Shown here in pieces: positions 33,554 through 41,588 of a DNA stretch of 42,216 nucleotides. Below the pieces are notes generated by a model. That model saw only the letters and a list, made by a program, of their open reading frames with translations. It was not told the DNA's origin and searched no databases. The first letter of the stretch is position 1; each line of letters opens with the position of its first letter. A program made the position numbers and the translations under genes. This stretch comes from Actinomycetota bacterium (lineage in GTDB: Bacteria; Actinomycetota; Geothermincolia; Geothermincolales; RBG-13-55-18). Where the stretch lies: positions 1-42,216 of the forward strand of contig MU158686.1 in assembly GCA_015711955.1 (NCBI GenBank), in the 5' to 3' direction.

Positions 33554-34564
33554 ATGTCTCGCGAGTACCGGGTCGCAGTGGTGGGAGCCACTGGTTTGGT
33601 GGGGAAGGCCATGCGGGAGATCCTGGAGGAAAGGGACTTCCCGGTGGCGGAATTGCGGCTTTTGGCCTCGGAGCGGTCCAAGGACATCCGGCTCCCCTTC
33701 AAGGGGGAGGAAATTGCCGTGGAGGTGTTGGATGAGGACTCCTTCCGAGGAATGGACTTGGCCCTTTTCTCGGCTGGGGCCGAGGTGTCGCGGCGTTTTG
33801 CGCCCGTGGCAGCTTCGGAGGGAGCCTTGGTGGTGGACAACAGCAGTGCTTTCCGCATGGAGGAGGGCGTTCCCCTCGTGGTTCCGGAAGTCAATCCGGA
33901 AGCGGCATTTCGTCACCAGGGCATAATCGCAAATCCTAACTGTTCTACCATCCAGATGGTGGTGGTACTCAAACCTTTGCACGACCAAGCCATTCTCAAG
34001 AGAGTAGTGGTCACCACTTTCCAATCGGTGTCTGGAACCGGCAAGGCGGCGGTGGAGGAGCTCAAGGCGCAGACGGTCGAGGTCTTGCAGGGGAGAAAGC
34101 CCGTCCCCGCTGTGTACCCGCACCCTATAGCCTTCAACTGTTTTCCTCACATAGACGTTTTCTTGTCCAATGGATACACGAAGGAAGAGATGAAAATGGT
34201 AAATGAAACCAGGAAGATAATGGATTTGCCGAATTTGGCAGTGACTGCCACCACGGTGAGGGTCCCGGTGTTAGTGGGCCATTCCGAGTCAGTGTATGCC
34301 GAGTTCGAGATGGACATCGATGCCCAAAAGGCCAGGGAAGTACTGAAAGAAGCGCCAGGGGTGGAAGTCGTGGACGATCCGGAAAAAAACTTATATCCCC
34401 TGGCAGTGGAGGCGGCTGGCAAGGACCCGTGTTTCGTGGGCAGGATCAGGGACGACTTGTCCGTCAAAAACGCTCTGAACATGTGGATAGTGGCGGACAA
34501 CTTGCGAAAGGGAGCAGCCCTGAACGCGGTGCAGATTGCGGAATTGGTGCTGGGGATCTCGTGA
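33554..34564 (+). CDS. asd: Aspartate-semialdehyde dehydrogenase
   Basis: This enzyme reduces aspartyl phosphate made by LysC. The 336 residues contain VAVVGATGLVGKAMREIL (NADP site), the catalytic Cys130 in ANPNCSTIQM, FQSVSGTGKAAVEEL, and the proton-relay His243 in RVPVLVGHSESVYAE. It ends with NMWIVADNLRKGAALNAVQI. ATG 33554 is preferred over GTG 33545 because GAGGTGAGGG lies just upstream. Its last 72 bases of homology are repeated downstream. Confidence 0.96.
   Translation: MSREYRVAVVGATGLVGKAMREILEERDFPVAELRLLASERSKDIRLPFKGEEIAVEVLDEDSFRGMDLALFSAGAEVSRRFAPVAASEGALVVDNSSAFRMEEGVPLVVPEVNPEAAFRHQGIIANPNCSTIQMVVVLKPLHDQAILKRVVVTTFQSVSGTGKAAVEELKAQTVEVLQGRKPVPAVYPHPIAFNCFPHIDVFLSNGYTKEEMKMVNETRKIMDLPNLAVTATTVRVPVLVGHSESVYAEFEMDIDAQKAREVLKEAPGVEVVDDPEKNLYPLAVEAAGKDPCFVGRIRDDLSVKNALNMWIVADNLRKGAALNAVQIAELVLGIS
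34478..34549 (+). repeat. 72-bp direct repeat, copy 1 (3' end of asd)
   Basis: This segment, encoding NMWIVADNLRKGAALNAVQI and the next four residues of Asd, is identical base for base to 34656-34727, offset by 178. It ends four codons before the asd stop. Confidence 0.97.
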
Positions 34565-34790
34565 ACGCACCTGGCAAAAGGAAGCCCTCCCTTGGGGCGC
34601 AGGGGGAAGGCGAGTTCTTAGGACCGGTCGCGTTAATGGGACAGAGGGATTCGCCAACATGTGGATAGTGGCGGACAACTTGCGAAAGGGAGCAGCCCTG
34701 AACGCGGTGCAGATTGCGGAATTGGTGGGTTGTGGAATGGGCGAAGCCACCGGAAAAGAGCTTTCAGCAGCGCGGCGAGAGATGATATAG
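34550..34790 (+). pseudogene. Asd C-terminal fragment with a different tail
   Basis: After the asd stop, one frame encodes TGRVNGTEGFA just before the repeated block, then the block itself and a new tail GCGMGEATGKELSAARREMI. The part before the repeat weakly resembles the Asd motif GRIRDDLSVKNAL. It looks like a fragment of a second asd-like 3' end rather than a gene; no start or ribosome site is supported. Confidence 0.5.
34656..34727 (+). repeat. 72-bp direct repeat, copy 2 (intergenic)
   Basis: This is the identical partner of 34478-34549. It lies in the gap between asd and the CPBP protease gene, and it is followed by sequence unrelated to the asd end. Confidence 0.97.
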
Positions 34791-34795
34791 GCGAT

Positions 34796-35803
34796 ATGGA
34801 AGGCGATGCGGCTCGACAAGGAAAACGGCTATTGCATTGTGCCACCCATCGAGAGCGGCGAGCCTTTGCCGTTTGTGTGAGCTGCGGGATTCCTTTGTGT
34901 TTCGAATGCAAAAAATTATGGGGCATTTACCATCTATGCCCACGTTGCTTTTCGCAAGCCTCCCAATCCCTTAAAACCCCCGGCAGTCGTGCGATTCCGG
35001 ATGCGGACCCTCCTCTCCTCCTAAGCCCACCTCCACCGTACCCTTCGACAGCCCATGAGTTCGTTTTCCCCCGAAAGGGGTTTAAACCGGAAAGCCCGCG
35101 GGAGTTGCGGTGGAGACAGAAGGACTGGAACATAACCGAGGTGATGCTCTCGCTCTTGATCATATTCGTGGTTTACAACATTGTGGGGACGATAGTGGCC
35201 CTTGCCTTCAAAAGGTCTCTGCTTGCCAGCTCCCTTTCTTACGCCTTGGTGTTCTGCCCTTTGGTGTTGGCTTGCACAGCCTGGGTTTTAAAGCGCCACG
35301 GTAGGGGTATGGCGGATCTCGTGAACTCGCCTCTTTCTTGGAAAAGAATACTGTTATACGGCCTGTCAGGTGCTCCCGTGTCCCTAGTGCTGGGATATGG
35401 GGTCCTCTTTTTGATCCTCATGATTATCTACGCTCTGGGGGGCCGAATCCCCGAGGAGTTAAGGGACCAGGGCTTTTACGCCTCAGGGCCAGCGGGACTG
35501 ATCTTGACGATTTTCGTGGTTGTGATCCTGGCCCCCGTGTTCGAGGAGACCTTCTTCCGCGGACTTCTCTATCCTACTCTCAGAAACCGTCTGGGCCCGG
35601 CTTATGCCGTGTTGCTGAACGGCCTCATCTTCGGAGTCCTGCATTTCCAGCCCCTCTATATGCTCTCTCTCGTGTTGGTAGGGGTGGTTCTCGCCCTAAT
35701 CTATGAGAAGACGGAAAGCATAGTGGCTCCCATGTTGGCCCATGGCCTCTACAATGCCCTAGTGATGGTCATCGCGCTGCTTTTAAGATGGGAGCTCTTT
35801 TGA
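34796..35803 (+). CDS. Zinc-finger and CPBP-family intramembrane protease
   Basis: From ATG 34796 (weak ribosome site) this is 335 residues. An N-terminal B-box-like zinc-binding segment has Cys15, His18, Cys27, Cys30, Cys35, Cys38, Cys48 and Cys51. A proline-rich linker and about seven membrane helices follow. The C-terminal half is a CPBP (CAAX-protease-like) domain with its motifs EETFFRGLLYPTLRNR (Glu250-Glu251), FGVLHFQP and MLAHGLYNALV. Such proteases cleave membrane or prenyl-like substrates in some systems; here the target is unknown. Fusion of a zinc finger to CPBP is the notable part. Confidence 0.85.
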   Translation: MEGDAARQGKRLLHCATHRERRAFAVCVSCGIPLCFECKKLWGIYHLCPRCFSQASQSLKTPGSRAIPDADPPLLLSPPPPYPSTAHEFVFPRKGFKPESPRELRWRQKDWNITEVMLSLLIIFVVYNIVGTIVALAFKRSLLASSLSYALVFCPLVLACTAWVLKRHGRGMADLVNSPLSWKRILLYGLSGAPVSLVLGYGVLFLILMIIYALGGRIPEELRDQGFYASGPAGLILTIFVVVILAPVFEETFFRGLLYPTLRNRLGPAYAVLLNGLIFGVLHFQPLYMLSLVLVGVVLALIYEKTESIVAPMLAHGLYNALVMVIALLLRWELF

Positions 35804-35862
35804 GTCGAAGCCTAGCGTATTCCCCGGTTCGTCTCGGCGCCCCATAAGTCCCGGCAGGGTTA

Positions 35863-35868
35863 TATAAT
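35863..35868 (+). promoter_or_regulatory. -10 box before the zinc-ribbon membrane protein gene
   Basis: TATAAT at 35863-35868 lies 40-45 bases before the start. No -35 is found at normal spacing, so the call is weak. Confidence 0.4.
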
Positions 35869-35907
35869 CGGTTCGCGGAGGGTCGGCATCGAATGGGAGG
35901 TAGGGCC

Positions 35908-37266
35908 TTGAGATGTTTTCGATGCGGGGAGGAAGTCCCAGAGGGATCCAAGTTCTGCATCTTTTGCGGCGAGAAGATGGGACGGGAGGGGGAGACTCGG
36001 TTGCCATCGGGGACTATGACGATGGGCGGCGGGATGGAAGCATCGCCCAGAGACGTCGCCCACAAGGACTCCTGCTCGGCCCAAGACGTGCGCAGAGGAC
36101 CCTGCTGGAATGAGGGGGTGGGGAGATCGCATGCGGCGGACGAGAACGAGTCGTCCACCGAAAGGATCTTTTTGCCACCGGAAGCCGATGCGATTATCGA
36201 TAAGGGGGCGGAGGCGGAAGTAGGCGCAGAAAAAACCGAACTGGCAGGGGCAGCGGGATCCGGGAAACCGGAGTCGGAAAGGACGGTGGCCATTAGCCCC
36301 GTGCCTTCGAGTCCCCTTCCGTCGGGACCATCTAGGGTCACCTTGAGGACGCTGGTTTGTCCAGAATGTTATGCGGAAAACCCCGTCTTCAACCGTTTCT
36401 GTCAGGAATGCGGAAACCCCTTGCCCTCGCTGCCGGTGGCGGGGGAGGCTCGACAGCACGACGTCCATGCCCTTGGTGGAGGGGGGCAGAAGACATCGGT
36501 GCTTGCGCCAACGCCAGCCCTCGGACCGGAGGTGATGGGAACCGAGGCCGCCGGAAAACCGGCCGGCAAGACGCAAAGGGGGAGGTGGGCCTCCACCTTC
36601 GGGCCGGCAGACGTTCTGTGCGGCCTTTCACTGATTTTGGGAGGGCTGGCCCTTACGCCGCTCTTCCGCTGGAAGAGAGGCCTGGAGATCAGCGTTTTTT
36701 CCCATCAAGGCCCATACCTTCCAGGAAGCTCGGGTCTTTTCGGAGACGCCAAGGCCTTAGGGGGGCCGGGCATACTGCCCTATCAAGGATGGGAATTCTT
36801 TACGGCTGGTTCGGTCATAGCATTGGCCTTGGGGTTAGCGTTCATGTTCCTGATGATCAGGGTGGGAAGAGGGCCAATGTATCTACTTTCGGGGTGCATA
36901 TCCCTTTTGCCCGCTGCCTATGTTGTGTTTCAAGGCCTTCTACCCCTGCGGCAACAAGGAATAAACATAAGGCCGCCTTTAGGTGCAGAGCAGATCCTTT
37001 TCGGTGGGCCGGACAATTTGGGGGCCGGACCGGCTTTCTGGTTATCAATAGGGGTGGGGGTTTTGTTGTTGCTTGCGGGATTCGTGGCACCACCTCGGGG
37101 GTGGGGCCGACTTTTCACCTTTTTGGTTTTCTTTCCTTTGATGATATTGGCCGCTTTCTTCTGTGCTGCCTGCTATAACTGGAATCTCTTCATCGGCGGG
37201 GAAGCGAGCCAGGGGCCAGTCGGATTAGGCGGATTGAGCAAATACATGTCGGCCTGGTGGAGTTGA
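35908..37266 (+). CDS. Membrane protein with two zinc ribbons
   Basis: From TTG 35908 (GGGAGG seven bases upstream; ATG 35893 is also in frame) it is about 452 residues. A zinc ribbon CFRCGEEVPEGSKFCIFCGE begins at the N-terminus. A low-complexity linker follows, then a second ribbon CPECYAENPVFNRFCQECGN near 150, another Gly/Ala-rich linker and a C-terminal domain with four membrane helices (about 220-440). No enzyme motif is seen. Zinc-ribbon-plus-membrane proteins are often scaffolds or sensors. It follows the zinc-finger CPBP gene in the same direction, about 100 bases away. Confidence 0.75.
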   Translation: MRCFRCGEEVPEGSKFCIFCGEKMGREGETRLPSGTMTMGGGMEASPRDVAHKDSCSAQDVRRGPCWNEGVGRSHAADENESSTERIFLPPEADAIIDKGAEAEVGAEKTELAGAAGSGKPESERTVAISPVPSSPLPSGPSRVTLRTLVCPECYAENPVFNRFCQECGNPLPSLPVAGEARQHDVHALGGGGQKTSVLAPTPALGPEVMGTEAAGKPAGKTQRGRWASTFGPADVLCGLSLILGGLALTPLFRWKRGLEISVFSHQGPYLPGSSGLFGDAKALGGPGILPYQGWEFFTAGSVIALALGLAFMFLMIRVGRGPMYLLSGCISLLPAAYVVFQGLLPLRQQGINIRPPLGAEQILFGGPDNLGAGPAFWLSIGVGVLLLLAGFVAPPRGWGRLFTFLVFFPLMILAAFFCAACYNWNLFIGGEASQGPVGLGGLSKYMSAWWS

Positions 37267-37312
37267 CCTTTGGTAACGGGCCAGGGTTCTGTAATCTATA
37301 GGGCGTTGGGAA

Positions 37313-38725
37313 ATGATGGAAAGATCGAGAAGTCGTTCCAGGGAAGCTTTCAGGACGAAGCAGAAAGCCGCCGTCCTTGCGGTGGCGCTTTTAGGATTAT
37401 TGTCCGTCATGGGAGGTTGTTTTCACAAGGAGGAGGGTGAGTTCAAGTTAGCGGAAGCAGAAAGAAGAAAGATATCTCGTTTCGTGTCCGCCACGGGCGT
37501 GTTGGAGCCAGCGGATCCAGTGTACGTAGCATCTCCCGTGGATGCCACCATATCTTCTCTTGAGGTGCAGGACGGTGATTACGTGGAGGCAGGGAGGATA
37601 TTGGCACGTCTCGACGAGGAAGAGTTGAAAGAGTCCCTGGCATCCGCTAAGGCCGCCTACCAAGCCACCGGTTTGCTAAACGACATCATTGCGTACCAAT
37701 CTCGCTTTATGGGCGAAATTGGCCAGAGCCTGGAGGCGGCCTATCGCCACTTAGCTCTTTTGGTCCAGGAGATGCGCTCGGTTGCCGGAATGGTGGTGGA
37801 TGCAGTCCCCTTGCTTTTCTCTTACTTGCCTCCGGAGACTAGGGATGAAGCGAGGCAGACATATGAGAGTTTGAGGCGGGCCTTACAGGACATGCAAAAC
37901 GTGGAACCTCGCGAGGTCGCTTTTCGATTGCCTCCATCACCTCCTACGGCGGCGGGAGCTTCCGCTGCCAGCAGGGAAGCGGCCGGCTATCGCTATAGGA
38001 GGCTACTGGAGGCGTTGAAGAGGCCGTATCTCGTTTCCCCCGTAGCCGGCCATGTGGTTTTCCTGCAACCATCAGCAGGACTTTCTTCTCAGCTGCTGGG
38101 AGGCCTAGGGGATTTGGGAGGCTTGACCTCTGTGCTGGCCTCCTTCGCCGGTTTCGTTGGATTTGATTTCAGCCAGATCGTCCAGGGACCGCAGGGAGGG
38201 GAGTTGCGGGAGGGCAGCCGAGTGGCAGCGGGAAGCCCGGTATTTCAGGTGGTGGACCTGAGAGAGATGAGGGTGAAGGTGGAAGTGGAGGAGGCCGACG
38301 CCCTACAGGTGAAAAAGGGGCAAAAGGTTAGGGCGTATATCGATGCCCTTCCCGGCAAGACCTTTACCGGCGTGGTGGAGTCGGTAGGCGTGAAAGGGGA
38401 GAGAGGCAGCGGTGGGAACACAGTCTTTCCCGTAATGGTACGCCTGGACCGGACAGAGGAGGATTTGCGCATCGGTCTGAACGCCACGGTGGACCTGGAA
38501 GTGGAAAGCAGGGATCAATCGGTGGCGATCCCATTCAGCGCCGTGGCAGAGGTTGACGGCAGGAACTTCGTGTATGTGGTGGTGGACGATAAAGCCGTTC
38601 TTCGTGAGATACAAATCGGCATCAGGGAAAAGGACTTGGTAGAGGTAACCTCTGGCCTGGAGGAGGGGGAAGTGCTGGTTGTGGAAGACATCCGTCGAGT
38701 GAAAGAGGGCATGAGGGTGCGCTGA
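37313..38725 (+). CDS. HlyD/RND-type periplasmic adaptor lipoprotein-like protein
   Basis: This 470-residue adaptor has an N-terminal membrane segment AVLAVALLGLLSVMGGC with a lipobox-like Cys36. A biotinyl-lipoyl half (VASPVDATISSLEVQDGDYV), an alpha-helical hairpin region, and a second lipoyl half (YLVSPVAGHVVFLQPSAG, separated by a Gly/Leu insert) follow. Beta-barrel and membrane-proximal domains end the protein. These proteins usually join an ABC or RND pump, but none is encoded nearby, so it seems to be an orphan. The lipobox MGGC is not ideal. ATG 37313 or 37316 could start. Confidence 0.82.
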   Translation: MMERSRSRSREAFRTKQKAAVLAVALLGLLSVMGGCFHKEEGEFKLAEAERRKISRFVSATGVLEPADPVYVASPVDATISSLEVQDGDYVEAGRILARLDEEELKESLASAKAAYQATGLLNDIIAYQSRFMGEIGQSLEAAYRHLALLVQEMRSVAGMVVDAVPLLFSYLPPETRDEARQTYESLRRALQDMQNVEPREVAFRLPPSPPTAAGASAASREAAGYRYRRLLEALKRPYLVSPVAGHVVFLQPSAGLSSQLLGGLGDLGGLTSVLASFAGFVGFDFSQIVQGPQGGELREGSRVAAGSPVFQVVDLREMRVKVEVEEADALQVKKGQKVRAYIDALPGKTFTGVVESVGVKGERGSGGNTVFPVMVRLDRTEEDLRIGLNATVDLEVESRDQSVAIPFSAVAEVDGRNFVYVVVDDKAVLREIQIGIREKDLVEVTSGLEEGEVLVVEDIRRVKEGMRVR

Positions 38726-38743
38726 AAAATCGGATTTGGGCAC

Positions 38744-41038
38744 ATGTCTCAACTCGATTTCGCCCGCTGGATCAAGGATTTTGCGGAATCAAGGGGAAAG
38801 AGCGGTAGGCTGGCGCATGTGGCCCTGATTCCGGAAAGGGGGGCCTCTTTGGTAGATTTCCCAGCTTTCCTCAGCCCCGGCGTTAAGGAGGCCCTCGGAT
38901 CGCTGGGCATACGAGGCTTGTACCCCCACCAGGAAAAGGCCCTTCGTCTGGTTCAGGAAGGTCGTAACGTCATAGTGGCAACGGGGACGGCTAGCGGCAA
39001 GAGCCTTTGTTACCAAATCCCCGCACTGCAAATGATGGCCAACGATCCCTCATCGCGCTTCCTTTTCTTGTACCCAACCAAGGCCTTGGCTCAGGATCAG
39101 CTCCGGTCTTTGCGGGAGCTTACGGGCGGGGAGGGCACCGCCTCCACTTATGACGGCGATACCCCCGCAGGCCTGAGATCCTGGGTTAGGAGGGAAGCGC
39201 GGATCGTGCTTTCCAACCCCGACATGTTGCATCACGGGATCCTTCCCAACCATAGGCTCTGGGCGGGGTTCTTCCGGAATCTGCGACTGGTGGTCCTGGA
39301 CGAAGCTCACGTTGCCAGGGGGGTATTTGGCTCTCACGTAGCCCAGGTATTGAGAAGGCTCCGCCGGCTCTGTGAACATTACGGTTCACACCCGGTCTTC
39401 GTCATGGCCAGCGCTACCATAGCCAACCCCAAGGAACATGCGGAGAGGTTGGTGGGCGACAAGGTCGAGGTGGTGAGCGACGATCGTTCCCCAAGGAAGG
39501 CCCGGGTCTTTGCCCTGTGGAACCCTCCTGACATATTGGAAACGGGAGGAGGGGAGATTCACAGGAGCTCCAACTTGGAGGCCTCCGAGCTCTTCGCCGA
39601 ACTGGTTAGATTGGGGGTGAGGACAATAGTCTTCTCCCGAAGTCGCAAGGCGGCGGAGTTAGTCTACGAGTACACCCGAAAGAGGTTGAGAGAAGAGGAT
39701 TTGGACGAACTCATCGCCAGCTACCGGGGAGGTTACCTGCCTTCTCTCCGAAGGGAGATAGAAAGAAGGCTTTTCTCTGGCGAGCTTTTGGGGGTATCCG
39801 CCACCAACGCTTTGGAGTTGGGCATCGATGTGGGAGACATGGAAGCCTGCATTATAAACGGCTACCCGGGAACCATTTCCAGCACTTGGCAGCAAGCGGG
39901 GAGGGCTGGCAGAAAAGGCGAGTCGCTGGCGGTGTTGGTGGCAGGCGATGACCCGTTGGACCAATATCTGGTTAGAAACCCAGAATACCTTTTGGGGGCG
40001 CCCTTCGAAGAAGCTGTGGTGGACCTGGAAAACGAGCACATACTGTCAGCCCATCTTCTTTGCGCCGCTTACGAGCTTCCGCTGAGGGAGGTTGACGATA
40101 AGTTCTTTGGGGAGAAGATGCGGCTCCTGGTTCTGGGTTTGGAGAAAAGAGGTTTGCTTCGGAAAAGAGCAAATCGGTATTTCCTCACTCATCTTCGTTC
40201 TCCTTCTCAGGAGGTGAGCTTGCGCTCTAGCTCGAGTTCAACGGTAGACATAGTGGACTTGGAAACAGGAGCCATGCTGGGCACGGTTGAGGAGGCCACT
40301 TCCATATTCCACGTTCATCCAGGCGCGGTTTATATGCAGATGGGAGATACATACCTTGTCGAATCCCTCGATTTGGACAGAAAGATTGCCCTCGTAAGGG
40401 CGGCTGATTTGGAATATTATACCAACCCTTTGGACAACGTAGACGTCAAGATACTTGAACAGGAGAAGGTCTTGCGTAGCAAAAACTGCTCTTTTCAGTA
40501 CGGGGCAGTGGTGGTCTCCACAGAGGTTTATGCTTATCAGAAAAGGAGGCTCGTGTCTCACGAGGTGCTTGAGACGGTTCCTCTTGACCTTCCGGTGCGG
40601 GTGTTACACACCAAGGCCTTATGGATCACCTTCCCTCCGGGAAGGATAGAGAGCCTGGGTCTCGACGAATATGAGTTGGCAGGTGGACTCCACGCCCTGG
40701 AGCATGCAGCCATAGCCATGTTGCCCCTTTTCGCCATGTGTGACCGGTGGGATATTGGGGGAATGTCTGCCTCCATTCATCCTGACACCGGAGAGGCCAC
40801 GGTGTTCGTGTATGATGCCTATCCAGGAGGAATAGGGATAGCTGCTAGGGGATATGAATTGGTGGAACCTCATCTTAAGGCCACGCGGGAGCTGGTCAGC
40901 CTCTGCCCCTGTTCTTCCGGATGTCCCTCCTGCATCCAATCGCCCAAATGCGGGAGCGGAAACGAGCCCCTGCACAAGGAAGCGGCGATCAAACTTTTGG
41001 ACTTGGCCATCTCCGGCCTGACGGAAACTCGCCCCTAA
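38744..41038 (+). CDS. mrfA: DEAH-box helicase of the MrfA/YprA (Hrq1-like) family
   Basis: MrfA-type helicases unwind DNA and, in Bacillus, act in mitomycin-lesion repair. The 764 residues show motif I ATGTASGKSLCYQIP, motif Ia LYPTKALAQDQ, DEAH in VVLDEAHV, motif III ASATI, motif IV TIVFSRSRKAAEL and motif VI QQAGRAGRKGES. The DUF1998/MZB C-terminal domain ends with the four-cysteine cluster CPCSSGCPSCIQSPKCGSG. All motifs look intact. ATG 38744 has a weak ribosome site, 18 bases after the adaptor stop. The last 87 bases before its end reappear downstream. Confidence 0.93.
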   Translation: MSQLDFARWIKDFAESRGKSGRLAHVALIPERGASLVDFPAFLSPGVKEALGSLGIRGLYPHQEKALRLVQEGRNVIVATGTASGKSLCYQIPALQMMANDPSSRFLFLYPTKALAQDQLRSLRELTGGEGTASTYDGDTPAGLRSWVRREARIVLSNPDMLHHGILPNHRLWAGFFRNLRLVVLDEAHVARGVFGSHVAQVLRRLRRLCEHYGSHPVFVMASATIANPKEHAERLVGDKVEVVSDDRSPRKARVFALWNPPDILETGGGEIHRSSNLEASELFAELVRLGVRTIVFSRSRKAAELVYEYTRKRLREEDLDELIASYRGGYLPSLRREIERRLFSGELLGVSATNALELGIDVGDMEACIINGYPGTISSTWQQAGRAGRKGESLAVLVAGDDPLDQYLVRNPEYLLGAPFEEAVVDLENEHILSAHLLCAAYELPLREVDDKFFGEKMRLLVLGLEKRGLLRKRANRYFLTHLRSPSQEVSLRSSSSSTVDIVDLETGAMLGTVEEATSIFHVHPGAVYMQMGDTYLVESLDLDRKIALVRAADLEYYTNPLDNVDVKILEQEKVLRSKNCSFQYGAVVVSTEVYAYQKRRLVSHEVLETVPLDLPVRVLHTKALWITFPPGRIESLGLDEYELAGGLHALEHAAIAMLPLFAMCDRWDIGGMSASIHPDTGEATVFVYDAYPGGIGIAARGYELVEPHLKATRELVSLCPCSSGCPSCIQSPKCGSGNEPLHKEAAIKLLDLAISGLTETRP
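40913..40999 (+). repeat. 87-bp direct repeat, copy 1 (3' end of the helicase gene)
   Basis: This segment encodes SSGCPSCIQSPKCGSGNEPL and the following HKEAAIKLL, matching 41053-41139 at 85 of 87 bases, offset by 140. Confidence 0.97.
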
Positions 41039-41052
41039 CCCGAGGCTTTCCC

Positions 41053-41139
41053 TCTTCCGGATGTCCCTCCTGCACCCCATCGCCCAAATGCGGGAGCGGA
41101 AACGAGCCCCTGCACAAGGAAGCGGCGATCAAACTTTTG
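41053..41139 (+). repeat. 87-bp direct repeat, copy 2 (intergenic)
   Basis: Copy of 40913-40999 lying after the helicase stop. The reading frame continues into a different tail (SISDRLGETSWDLRPQLFEL onward) instead of DLAISGLTETRP. No start codon or ribosome site makes it a gene. Confidence 0.97.
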
Positions 41140-41178
41140 AGCATTTCGGACCGTTTGGGAGAGACGTCCTGGGATTTA

Positions 41179-41205
41179 CGACCTCAGCTTTTTGAGCTAA
41201 GGTCG
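41179..41205. other. Hairpin-forming inverted repeat after the helicase repeat
   Basis: CGACCTCAGCT and AGCTAAGGTCG form 11-base arms with one mismatch and a loop of TTTTG. It could end the helicase transcript but lacks a following T-run. Confidence 0.5.
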
Positions 41206-41357
41206 AGGAAAAGAAGGTTGTGCATGACCCATGGTCGAACGGATCGAACTGGCCTGCGAAACTGACATCATACGATAGGAAGGGGAGAATCATACTGAAA
41301 TGCTAAAGGTTTCTGGAAGAAAAGCTAATGTCCATGGGAGAAATGCCGATAATAATG

Positions 41358-41424
41358 GTGGAGGAAGGACAAGGAGAGCTCACAAAGGACGGCCTGCAAG
41401 GATTAGCCCGAGTCCTTCCTCCAC
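41358..41424. repeat. 13-bp perfect inverted repeat with a 41-bp loop
   Basis: GTGGAGGAAGGAC at 41358-41370 is the exact complement of GTCCTTCCTCCAC at 41412-41424. No transposase or target duplication is visible, so it may be a long-stemmed transcript structure or a small element remnant. Confidence 0.6.
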
Positions 41425-41588
41425 TGTATGATCGTTTCACTATATCTCATTCTACAAGAGCTTTCCATAGTTATTGGGTGTTTTCCTCCCTGGATAATCA
41501 AAAAGCGATTAAAAAATCCATTTAAAATGGGAATAAATACCATAGGAAAATTAGCTTTTTGACAGCCAACCAAGGACTCATGAACGAA

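Larger units (their letters stand above)
41039..41588. other. Spacer after the helicase gene
   Basis: These 550 bases hold the 87-bp repeat copy, two inverted repeats (listed separately) and AT-rich sequence from about 41480. A 65-residue open frame at 41328-41525 has no recognisable protein features. The two genes flanking it converge, so it probably contains terminators, but no stem followed by a T-run was found. Confidence 0.6.

Noticed and set aside
41328-41525. A 65-residue open frame after the helicase gene
   Set aside because: It covers the inverted repeat arms, lacks family traits, and has AT-rich low-quality codons at its end.
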